DNA of 64,000 nucleotides from Nematopogon swammerdamellus (taxonomy: Eukaryota; Arthropoda; Insecta; Lepidoptera; Adelidae): positions 20,073,596 through 20,137,595 of the forward strand of contig OX336343.1 in assembly GCA_946902875.1 (NCBI GenBank). The letters run 5' to 3'. Position 1 is the stretch's first letter. Every line of letters starts with the position of its first letter. Shown here piece by piece: positions 50,535-58,949 of this stretch. Below the pieces are notes generated by a model. It saw only the letters and a program-made list of their open reading frames with translations. It did no database searches and was not told the DNA's origin. Position numbers and translations under genes: made by a program.

Positions 50535-50915
50535 ATTAACATTTCTTTGGTCAAATCTCGAGAACAGCTGGACCTGGACCCATCTTGTTGGTACTCAAAC
50601 TGGACGTCTCGATGAGATTTACCCATCTGTCACATGAACATTCGTTTTGGTCATATCGAGAAACGCTGGTCCCAGACCCATCACGTTGGTTGGTATACTC
50701 CCCGGCACGTAACTTGGCCTCTGTGCGAGCGGGACAGCGTTATACCAACGATCGCATGCGTATAACGCCGTCCCTCTCGCACAGAGGCCAAGTTACGTGC
50801 CGCGCGCTCTACGCAAAACTGGACATCTCCGAGAGATCTACCCATCTACCTTTCTGACACACGAACATTTGGTTTTGTTTGTCATATCTCGAGAACCGCT
50901 GGACTAAGACAGGTT
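50535..50915 (-). repeat. Diverged minisatellite C units with embedded hairpin
   Basis: CTCGAGAACAGCTGGACCTG, TTGTTGGTACTCAAACTGGA and CATCTGTCACATGAACATTC are inverted relatives of the 100 bp unit at 42451-42860, about 8 kb away. Three or so units remain; one is split by the hairpin at 50703-50802. Confidence 0.65.
50703..50802. mobile_element. 42 bp-arm hairpin element
   Basis: CGGCACGTAACTTGGCCTCT + GTGCGAGCGGGACAGCGTTA at 50703-50744 is mirrored at 50761-50802 with one or two differences. The 16 bp loop holds CGATCG and GCATGC. It interrupts a minisatellite C unit, so it arrived by insertion. Confidence 0.75.
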
Positions 50916-50931
50916 GAAATAAATGTTACAC

Positions 50932-50955
50932 ATCTTTGGCTATAGCCAAAGATGT
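50932..50955. repeat. Perfect 24 bp palindrome
   Basis: CATCTTTGGCTATAGCCAAA + GATG with no loop. Confidence 0.6.
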
Positions 50956-51078
50956 TACAGGTTACAGTAGTATACTAGTGTAAGATTCGTTGTTTTTTCT
51001 TTCAAAAAACCTCTTGAAGATCATTGTATTAAAAACCCCTGACCTTTAAAAAGTCAATAATAATTTCCGTTTACTTAC

Positions 51079-51281
51079 CAACGCGGTGGTACCAACACGG
51101 GCGGGTTAAATCCTAGTACCTAGTAAGGTAAGAAGGGAAGGGGCCTACAGTTTTGCGTGGAATCCGAACCACGGGCATCCTCCAACGATCGTGCGGTCAC
51201 CCATCCAATAACTGACCGCGCTCAGGTATGCTTATGATCACGACCGACAGTCAACCGACCGCACCACTGAGCTACCTAAAG
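51079..51281 (-). mobile_element. SINE-1, 5' half only (tRNA/5S head)
   Basis: GCGGTGGTACCAACACGGGC to GGAATCCGAACCACGGGCAT, then CACCCATCCAATAACTGACC, TTATGATCACGACCGACAGT + CAACCGACCGCACC and ACTGAGCTACC. The 3' half and poly-A are absent, which is unusual for a SINE and suggests deletion rather than truncated reverse transcription. Confidence 0.8.
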
Positions 51282-51982
51282 TCTACTTAGCTGGCTAAAG
51301 TCAGTCAGAGATATGCAACGCTAGTAATGTATAAGTTAACGGCTTAAGGCGCAAATAAGATTCAAAAGGTCAACTTTGAACGTAATTGTTGAGCTATTGG
51401 TAAAGATAAAAAATCTGTAAAAAATATATGAAGTCTTTCATTAACAAATATAGCTAAAAAAATTATATTTTACTACTTTGGAAAGGAGTTAAATAAATCC
51501 CCAAAAAAAAAAACGAAAAGTACGAAAATTGTACTTTCAAGTTAAATTCTCTTGAGAAGCATAAATTGTTTCAATACAAGACCCTCTTAGAAATATAGAT
51601 AATATTTTTCCCTACAATCGTAGCTAAAAGAAACATTTTTTTCCATCTTTCCAACACGTGTTTAAAATATATAGTGTGATTTTCGCGCAAACGTTCATCG
51701 TCAGCGCGACGTATCAGCCACCGCACGAGTAGAATGAATCTCGCACCTATTTATATCTGGATACGGTTCGTGTTTTAATCATCAGTGCTCGGGTAGCGCG
51801 GTTTGAGTCTTGTTTCCGCCTTAAGTAAAATAGACACCTCAGAGTATTACAGACACACATACAACATTACGCCCCTCCATCGTCGCCCGCCACGCATTGA
51901 AAACGCGCTAAAAGCATTCACCACTAGGGTGACTTCGTTATCAAAGGACGTTCCTATAGCGTAAGACTGTGGATATGTATGT
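51282..51982. other. No recognised feature
   Basis: No gene is supported. A-rich runs lie near 51500-51520. Confidence 0.3.
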
Positions 51983-52135
51983 ACCTTTTTTAGGTCATCT
52001 GTCCTGTAGATGACCTAAAAAAGGTAGCCGGGAGTGGATGGATAAGAAGAGCGGAAGACCGCGTGTTGTGGCGTGCCTTGGGAGAGGCCTATGTCCAGCA
52101 GTGGACCGATGCAGGCTGATGATGATGATGTATGT
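51983..52135 (+). pseudogene. RTE-like LINE ORF2 terminus with 5' inverted segment
   Basis: VDDLKKVAGSGWIRRAEDRV + LWRALGEAYVQQWTDAG-stop occupies 52006-52119, with a (GAT)n tail to 52130. The first 18 bp (AGATGACCTAAAAAAGGT, 52008-52025) also occur inverted just upstream at 51983-52000, like the 5' inversions made during target-primed reverse transcription. Confidence 0.7.
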
Positions 52136-52212
52136 TCTCGGCAGCAAATAATGCGTGTCGAGCTATAGAAAGAGACAATCCTGTTGTAGAGCGTTGTCCC
52201 TGTCGCACAGAG

Positions 52213-52497
52213 ACTTTTTTTTTTTTTATTGAAACTGACACGGTTGGCTACATCACCTACCACATCCGTGATGTCAGCCCATAACACCGGGTGAACTTGG
52301 TGCCACGTCGTCGGCGCTTCCCTTCGGTCGTGCCGGCTACACTGAACTGGACGGAAAACACAAACTATTTACATAGCCGTTTCGACCGACCTTTCATTCA
52401 GTGCGATGGTAGCAATAGCAACCCGGACGGGTTAAACCACAGATCAGAGAAGTAGGTTAAACCCTACCACCTAATAATATAAGAAGGGAGTCATATC
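52213..52497 (-). mobile_element. SINE-1, head-B form, 5' end lost
   Basis: T run at 52215-52228, body with a local triplication-like AGCAATAGCAACCC, and an extra ACCACAGATCAGAGAAGTAG + GTTAAACC duplication at ~52430. It breaks off after GAAGGGAGTCATATC, the first bases of head B. Confidence 0.75.
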
Positions 52498-52654
52498 AAA
52501 AATATATCATAATCGAGCCTCGTATATTACAGGAAAACACTCACCGTGGTGAAAATGAGGTTTAGGAAATTATTAGAACAAAATAATAAAAGGTTAAATT
52601 ACAAAAAGAAACTCTCGACACAACTGAACCCTCAAAAAGTAAACAATAATTTCT

Positions 52655-53203
52655 CCTTTTTTCATAGAAAGCGCGGCATGTGGCGCCGAGCCACCCATAA
52701 GGTGTCTAACGACGCCCATGGACATTCGGTCGTACGCAGGCGTTGCGAATGCCATGTCGGCCTGACACGTGCCTATTCACGCCTCTCTTGAAGGACCAGA
52801 GACTATACTTGGGTGGGAGGAAATATGTGGGCAGGGAGAGCGTTCTAGAGGTTACCAGTTATTGGTACGCATCCGTGGTAAGTCCAGCGTATAGGAATGC
52901 AATCCCTGCCCAGGGCGCGTTGTGCGGAGGTGGAAAGGGGACGGCGGGATCGAGCATACCCCCTGGAATAAGCGATAGAACACACTAGGGCCCCGACACC
53001 CCTACGGAGTTGCAGTGGTTCTAGATCGCGGGACACGTCGGAGTCACCCACTAGTCGCACGGCTCGACGCTGGATCGAATCCAAAGGCGCAAGCTGGTAG
53101 GTATTTAGCTGAGCCAACCCACAAGTGCGATCAGTACTCCAAGCAGGACCTGATCTACGATTATACAAAAGCATCCTTTTGCCCGGCGTGAAGTACCGTC
53201 GCG
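52655..53203 (-). pseudogene. LINE-A ORF2 C-terminus, 3' portion (split by hAT)
   Basis: The minus strand follows the ORF at 29598-30218: TPGKRMLLYNRRSGPAWSTD-like, YQLAPLDSIQRRAVRLVGDS, DVSRDLEPLQLRRGVGALVC, then SRGYA..GRDCIPIRWTYHG in shifted frame, and the 3' tail GGCGCCACATGCCGCGC. Frameshifts and an internal rearrangement occur near 52840-52900. The remaining 5' part resumes at 57239. Confidence 0.75.
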
Positions 53204-54050
53204 CATAGGCGTATATAGAGGGGGGGCCGGGTGGGCACGGCCCACCCCAGAAGTGTCTGGTGCCCACCCCAGGATGTTGGGTTGCCAACCCAAAATTCTA
53301 GGGTGGGCACTTAATAATTTCACACAAAAACACTTAAAATAATCTACAGCTGAGGAATCAACATAAAATTCCATTTCCATCTCAAGAAAATTAATAAAAT
53401 CAGGGGAAATAATTGGTGTAGTTTTGTAAATTGCGGTATCCAGATGAACAGACTAAAAGTCCTTAAGTGTGGGGGGTGTGCTGAGGGTGTAGGGGGTTAA
53501 GGTACGTTTTTTCAGATTTTTGCTCATATCTCGAATATCTGTACGAATGGCATTATGACTACTCCTGACAAAAGTTTCTACATAAAATTTCCTACAAATT
53601 TGGTCATATCTATTTTTGCTCTACGATCAATATTTTAGGAGCTACATGGTGTGTAAGTTTTAACAGAGAGATAAAAATAGACGATTTAAGAAAACGGCGT
53701 GGGTTTTTCTTCATTGTTTATCATCGCTTACATTTTTAGTTTAGAAAAAGCAAGCTTAGTCATCTGCCGACCTAACATAAAAAAACCACATGTCGATCTA
53801 TTGAGAATTCTAAACAAAAAAGGCGATAATGTAAACAAGTGCCGAGCGTGCGTGGTATGCGGACCGCCGCATACCACTGAGATTAAATTAAAACCGTTGT
53901 TTCTCGTTCTCACTGCACTGCCCCGGCCGCTCCGCCCTCCCGTCCTGCCACCGCCACCTTATCCACGCTGTTATTATTTGGCATCGTATCGTACAGTTTT
54001 TGTGATTTGATTGTTGCATCTGTTCTAAAATGCAAGCATTATGTTTATGT

Positions 54051-54350
54051 ATGGCTGATAAATGTGCAATTTGTGATAAAGACGTGATTAGTGACTGGAT
54101 AGAAGTGTAAAAGAAAGGAATTGAAGGGTTGATAAAGGCCAGTAAAAGTAAAAAGGATGGAAAACATAATCTGCTCAGTGGTGTTCGAAGTCCTTTCGAG
54201 TTGCAGAAAAAGATACACACGGACTTGTAGATCTCAGAGAAGCAACATCATCGACGTCTTCCGATTTAACATCCCGCTTACGCTCATCACGGGCTTTTTT
54301 CGAATATCGATTGAAGTATTTATTTTGCGCCGAAACAATCGATGATCAAT
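54051..54350 (+). pseudogene. Left-arm copy of a CxxC zinc-binding protein N-terminus
   Basis: MADKCAICDKDVISDWIEV runs to a stop at 54108, then in the same frame KKGIEGLIKASKSKKDGKHN. After a frameshift come LREATSSTSSDLTSRLRSSR and KYLFCAETIDDQFY. Compared with the right arm it has an in-frame stop and lost the VVHSSCRKRYT segment's frame. The CAICDK..IKASxxRxDGKH..SCRKRYT layout is common in repeat-borne insect proteins whose function I do not know. Confidence 0.6.
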
Positions 54351-54359
54351 TCTACAACA

Positions 54360-54665
54360 ATCCATGTGACGATGATGATATATACTTTCGGCTGCCACAA
54401 GTTCACCAGCATTTACTATTCTCTCAAAAAACATCGTTACTCCATTTATCATTCCGAACTTGGCAGCGTCCAAAATTGTAGCAGAAAACTGTAAGCTTCG
54501 AACAGGATATACGTCCCGACGTCTTTCTATATTTATTTTTTTCTGTTTGGCGTAGAATTCATTATCGATTGCTTCGGCGCAAAATAAACACTTCATTCGA
54601 TTTTCGAAAAAAGGCCGTGATGAGCGTAAGCGGGATGTTAAATCGGAAGACGTCGATAATGTATT
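54360..54665 (-). pseudogene. Second zinc-binding block of the same protein
   Basis: Open on the minus strand: STSSDLTSRLRSSRPFFENR, MKCLFCAEAIDNEFYAKQKK, RRRDVYPVRSLQFSATILDA and GELVAAESIYHHRHMDCC, before running into antisense of the left arm. The CLFC..VRxLxF..LVAAExxYHxxC pattern follows the CAICDK block in this protein type, so it is the direct continuation of the right-arm gene, separated by the SINE. Confidence 0.6.
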
Positions 54666-54911
54666 TTTTATGTAATCCGGTATGGGTGGCTGAGTCGGAG
54701 GGGCCAAAGCGCATGCCCCGACCAGCCAATATCACATCCGAGAAGGTAGGTGCCATACCGGAGACTTCCCTGGATTGCTGGCTATACTGAACTAGAGGAG
54801 AACACAGCCGAGGCTGCTGTGCGGTCATCTTACATCCAGTATGGTGGTACCAACCCAGTCGGCTACAATTTGAGCCTACCACCTAGTAAGAGGCGAGGGA
54901 AGGGACCTACA
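54666..54911 (-). mobile_element. SINE-2 3' part inserted in the right arm
   Basis: Reversed poly-A TTTTTTATGTAATCC, then GGTATGGGTGGCTGAGTCGG, GGCCAAAGCGCATGCCCCGA, GGTGCCATACCGGAGACTTC, GGTGGTACCAACCCAGTCGG and GAGCCTACCACCTAGTAAGA. It continues at 56077 after a further insertion. Confidence 0.8.
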
Positions 54912-56076
54912 CACCTTTAACTATCATTTATTTGATTTACGTTTTGTTTATAGACGTCCAGAGATACCAGCCTTCCGGCTACAAAATCCAGACGTCTACA
55001 ACCTGCACTCTTGCGAGTACAGTGATTATGTATGCCAGATCGAGGCCCCATAGCTGCTCTGTCGAACATCCGTTCTTCCGAAAAAATCCCATGGAAAACA
55101 CAGGCTGCGACCTTTCCCCAGCCGATCCGAGCCACCACCCGTCCACCCGAAGGAACCTCCGACCGAAGTCGAGAGCCGGGGGTGAAGCCTTCACTGCCAC
55201 TGGGGTCAGCACCCTATCCAACCTCAACCTGTGCCCAGGGCCTCAGTGTTTTGTACTAGCCTAAAGGCTTTTGTTTTCACCAGCTATGTATATGCGTGGA
55301 AGTGCATATGACCACCACCTAATGTGTACCGGGGATCCACCGGTCTCGAATGACAGACTTACGTCAGCGTCATTAGCTCGTGAGAAATCAATCCCACATC
55401 CACATTAAGTGTGTGTTGCACCGACATACCGATCTACATTATTCGCATGTCTACCAATTATCCACATTGGTTACGGAGCTCTAAGTGGCTCACCACTCGC
55501 AGCTTTCGCTACTTATTCCCGTGTTAGGTGCTTTAACTACGTACGGTACGGAAGCACCAGGGAATCAACGCTAAAACCACAACCCCTGCGAGACCAACTC
55601 CAGTGTTCCGTGCAGAAGCACGAAGCATTCTGGGGCTTTTAACGGAACCCCGCAGTACGCAACCCAGCGTTTAGGGTAGTATCTCATTTGACCCACCGAC
55701 CTGAGTGGAGTCAGCAGCGTGAGCTAAGAGGAGGCCGAAACCCCCAACTTAGTACTCATGTTAGACTAGCAACGTTTAATGAGTAATCGTCGAGAACAAG
55801 TTCTCTACCACATATTATTTCTAACAGTGACGCCCGTTACATCGCCCAGTTGCGGGATAGGGTAGCCAACTGCTAGTTTTAAGGGTAGCCACCGTGTGGT
55901 CTGCATAGGGAAACGTCACGGATACTAGTACCCAACTCCGACACCTTGGACGACTAAACGCCTCTGCGACCCCGTACAAAGGTCGCTAATACGGGTCTAT
56001 GGATCCTGGTGGCCGGGCCCGACACCTTGGGTAGACCGAAGTCTACCACTGCGATCGCTCCCCAGCGACTAAGGAA
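54912..56076. other. ~1.17 kb unidentified insert in SINE-2
   Basis: It is flanked by GACCTACA at 54904-54911 and 56077-56084. It is GC-balanced and unlike its surroundings. Open frames of 60-110 codons occur on both strands (for example 54932-55264 plus, 54979-55227 minus) with no recognised domain. No terminal inverted repeats are seen. The right-hand SINE flank is diverged (GACTAAGGAAGACC), so the boundary is approximate and a chimeric SINE cannot be excluded. Confidence 0.4.
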
Positions 56077-56240
56077 GACCTACAGTTTTACACCGGTTCC
56101 GAACGGTAAAGCAGCAGGTGTAGGTATGCACGTACATTTTTTCGTGAGAAAAAACTCTCATTGGTACACGCCGACCGGATTCAAAGCGAGGACCTCTCGC
56201 ATGAGAAGCCGATGCCCAAACCACTCGGACACCCGCCGTT
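56077..56240 (-). mobile_element. SINE-2 5' part with tRNA-like head
   Basis: On the minus strand: GGTGTCCGAGTGGTTTGGGC (box A-like), CATCGGCTTCTCATGCGAGA, GGTCCTCGCTTTGAATCCGG (box B-like), then ACCTGCTGCTTTACCGTTCG and CGGTGTAAAACTGTAGGTC. The order and spacing of the A and B boxes fit a tRNA-derived SINE promoter (serine-type anticodon arm is only a guess). Confidence 0.7.
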
Positions 56241-56474
56241 TGCTGCTGTTGTTGCTGATGTTGCTTCTCTGAGATCTGCCATGATGGAACAAGTCCGTGT
56301 GTATCTTTTTCTGCAACTCGAATGGACGACAACACTTCGAACACCACTGAGCAGATAATGTTTTCCATCCTTTCTACTTTTACTGGCCTTTATCAACCCT
56401 TCAATTCCTTTCTTTGACACTTCTACCCTGTCAATAATCACGTCTTTATCACAAATTGCACATTTATCAGTCAT
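56241..56474 (-). pseudogene. Right-arm copy of the CxxC zinc-binding protein N-terminus
   Basis: Open from ATG 56472-56474: MTDKCAICDKDVIIDRVEVS, KKGIEGLIKASKSRKDGKHY, LLSGVRSVVVHSSCRKRYTR and LREATSA, where SINE-2 interrupts. Intact cysteines (CAIC, SCRKRY) suggest a single zinc site. The coding sequence resumes at 54660 (minus). Confidence 0.65.
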
Positions 56475-57238
56475 AATGCTTGCATTTTAGAACAGATGCA
56501 ACAACCAAATCACAAAAACTGTACGATACAATGCCAAATAATAACAGCGTGGATAAGGTGGCGGTGGCAGGACGGGAGGGCGGGGTGGCCGGGGCAGTGC
56601 AGTGAGAACGAGAAACAACGGTTTTAATTTAACCTCAGTGGTATGCGGCGGTCCGCATACCACGCACGCTCGGCCCTTGGCCGGATCATTATCAATAGAT
56701 CGATATGGTTTTTTTTTATGTTGGGTCGGCAGATGACTAAGCTTGCTTTTTCTAAACTAAAAATGTAAGTGATGATGAACAATGACGAAAAAACCACGCC
56801 GTTTTCTTAAATCGTCTATTTTTTATCTCTCTGTTAAAACTTACACACCCTGTAACTCCTAAAGTATTGATCGTAGAGCAAAAATAAATATAACCAAATT
56901 TGTAGGAAATGATATGTAGAAACTTTTGTCAGAAGTAATTATATTGCTATTCGTACAGATATTCGAGATATGAGCAAAAATCTGAAAAAAAACGTACCTT
57001 GTATCCGTACCTCATATCATTTCATTTTCATTTGCAAACACTTAAAAAAAAATGTTTTTGTTAAATTTTATTTAGTTAAAGAAAATTTCGGAAATCAATG
57101 GTCGAAATACAGTCCAACACTTCAAGTTCAAATTACCTACTTTTATTGCGTATGTAGGTACATCGGGTTTCGGCTTCATCGGCCATCGCTTTTCAGGGGC
57201 CAGGCCCACCCTGGAAAATAATCCTAGATACGCCAATG

Positions 57239-57292
57239 CCGTCGCGTATTTATTGAGTACGCCATTGGAGTACGCCCAGCTTTTTAGAAGTC
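57239..57292 (-). pseudogene. LINE-A ORF2 C-terminus, 5' remainder
   Basis: CTTCTAAAAAGCTGGGCGTA and CTCAATAAATACGCGACGG on the minus strand match the ASKKLGVLNKVRRY segment of 29640-29690 and restore continuity with 53203 once the hAT is removed. A short internal duplication (GTACTCCAATGGCGTACTC) is present. Confidence 0.7.
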
Positions 57293-57412
57293 AGTTAGTA
57301 AAAGTAGTTGCTTAGTTGGCGTAAAGGCGTCGTGGGACCGAGTAGATTTTTTTTTTACTTAGCGGTCCCCTTAAGTTGACGTTAGGCTGCGTCTGACTCG
57401 AATTTCTATCAT

Positions 57413-57515
57413 GGTTCTATATGTAAATAAGGGTAGGCTAGTGGAAAGTGCCATAGGCATTAAGTGCTACCTTCTGTACAACAATATGTGCAATAAACGT
57501 TTTTTTATTTGATTT
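57413..57515 (+). mobile_element. LINE-type 3' UTR tail, copy 2
   Basis: ATATGTAAATAAGGGTAGGC, GTGCCATAGGCATTAAGTGC and GTGCAATAAACGTTTTTTTA match 74-180. AATTTC flanks it on both sides (about 57399-57404 and 57519-57524), a probable target duplication within R6. Confidence 0.65.
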
Positions 57516-57576
57516 TAATTTCAAGAAGTTTACCACCAATATTACTCACGTGACGGATTCAGTTATTTTTTATTAC

Positions 57577-57809
57577 AAGCTGTGCCCGCGGCTCCGCCCG
57601 CTCTCATATTTCACTTCACTGCTAACCTCATAAGCCATTTAGCGTGATAGTAAGTAGCCTATAGTTGATGGGAAGAATCAAGCTATCCGTAGAATTTGGT
57701 TTTATTAAATTCGGTTCAGTGGTTCTCGAGTTATAAGCGGACAGACAGACATACACTCAGACACTCAGACAGACAGAAAGCAGACGTTGGATTTTATTAT
57801 AGGTAAGGA
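57577..57809 (-). mobile_element. Non-autonomous Helitron, first of an abutting pair
   Basis: On the minus strand it begins TCCTTACCTATAATAAAATC and ends GAGCCGCGGGCACAGCTTG. It contains (CAGA)n/(CTCAGACA)n near 57740-57780 and CGGTTCAGTGGTTCTCGAGT (plus strand). The 3' terminus is CTTG rather than CTRR. Confidence 0.65.
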
Positions 57810-58051
57810 CTAGCTGTGCCCGCGGCTCCGCCCGCTCTCATATTTCACTTCACTACTAACCTCATAAGCCATTTAGCGTGATAGTAAGTAGCCTATAGTT
57901 GATGGGAAGAATCAAGGTATCCGTAGAATTTTGTTTTATTAAAATCGGTTCAGTGGTTCTCGAGTTATAAGCGGACAGACAGACATACACTCAGACAGAC
58001 ACTCAGACACTCAGACAGTAAGCAGACGTTGGATTTTATTATAGGTAAGGA
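57810..58051 (-). mobile_element. Non-autonomous Helitron, second of the pair
   Basis: Its 3' terminus CACAGCTAG (minus strand, ending at 57810) touches the TC start of the first copy with no base between. Otherwise it is nearly identical to its neighbour; differences are in the CAGACA array and a few substitutions. Confidence 0.7.
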
Positions 58052-58110
58052 AGGATAATGTACATCTATCAGCGCAGATCGATAGCTTTTTGAAGACACG
58101 ATTTGATTAA

Positions 58111-58549
58111 CTTTTTTTTTTTTTTATGGAAACTTGACACGGTTGGCTACATCACCTACAACATCCGTGATGTCAGCCCATAACAGCGGGTGAACTAGGT
58201 GCCATGTCAGTGCTTCCCTTCATTTCGCGCCGGCTACACTGAACTGGACGGAAAACACGAACTATTTACATAGCCGTTTCGACCGACGTTTCGCTCAGTG
58301 CGGTGGTACCAACCCGGCCGGGATAAACCCTACCACCTAGTAAGGTAAGAAGGGAAGGGACCTACAGTTTAACGTAGAATCCGAACCACGGTCAGCCTCC
58401 AACAGTCGGGCGGTCATCCATCCAATAACTGACCGCACCATTAAGCTGCCGAGGCTGACGATCCCTTAGTCGACTTTTACGACATGCGACGGGGAGAGAT
58501 GCAGTGGGGCTATTCTTTTTAAGTACCGACTCCACACGGTACAAAACTC
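58111..58549 (-). mobile_element. Full-length SINE-1 (both heads)
   Basis: T run at 58111-58125, full body, CATCCATCCAATAACTGACC (5S-like), CATTAAGCTGCCGAGGCTGA (box A-like), then head B (CCCTTAGTCGACTTTTACGA to GTACCGACTCCACACGGTAC). It is the second copy, with 25982-26464, that has both heads in the same order. Confidence 0.85.
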
Positions 58550-58949
58550 GCTTGATATTATTTACCATGAACATTACTTGTAGACAATTCCTAATAATTC
58601 CTAATAAATAAGTAAGTAGGTACATTGGAAGCGTGTAACAACCCTCATAACTGAATATATCCCAAGGTAATAAATATGAATTTTCGTTCCTTGATGCTAT
58701 TGTAAGGCTCCAACGAAACGAATTCGACTACCTTCGCTCACATATTTACCTTTTTGCTAAATAAGAAATCTTTTGTGCTCATAACAAGTCGTAACAATGT
58801 CTCCGGCAGAGGGGAAAGCCTTTTCAGGCACCTCATACTCGTGCATATCGCTAATACGTTCAGTCTGTACTTTGAATCGACGTAAGACCTATATCGTTCG
58901 GATTACATAGATTTTGTGAATATTCCTAAAAAAATACTAATTCAAGAGA

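Larger units (their letters stand above)
53501..56998. mobile_element. Palindromic transposon derivative inside the hAT element
   Basis: The left arm 53501-54350 (starting GGTACGTTTTTTCAGATTTT) is mirrored by 56998-56241 and, beyond a SINE, by 54660-54560. A ~210 bp loop lies at 54350-54560. Both arms encode the start of the same protein in opposite directions. It is either an inserted foldback-like element or the hAT's own interior after inverted duplication. Confidence 0.7.
53204..57238. mobile_element. hAT-like element (4.0 kb) with perfect 8 bp target duplication
   Basis: The left end CATAGGCGTATATAG and the inverted right end CATTGGCGTATCTAGG match in 13 of 15 bases. CCGTCGCG occurs immediately before (53196-53203) and after (57239-57246), and joining the flanks restores the LINE-A sequence. 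8 bp duplications and CAxxGGCGTA-type ends are typical of hAT elements. About 300 bp (left) and 240 bp (right) of terminal sequence enclose a palindromic block. No hAT transposase is visible, so it is non-autonomous. Confidence 0.85.
57345..58110 (-). repeat. Dispersed repeat R6, copy interrupted by LINE tail and two Helitrons
   Basis: Pieces 57360-57412, 57516-57576 and 58052-58110 join to give the 13950-14110 sequence in reverse. The intervening parts are the LINE tail (57413-57515) and Helitrons (57577-58051). Confidence 0.65.

Noticed and set aside
56160..56240. Possible functional tRNA gene on the minus strand
   Set aside because: It is the head of SINE-2, continues into SINE body and is imperfect in the arms.
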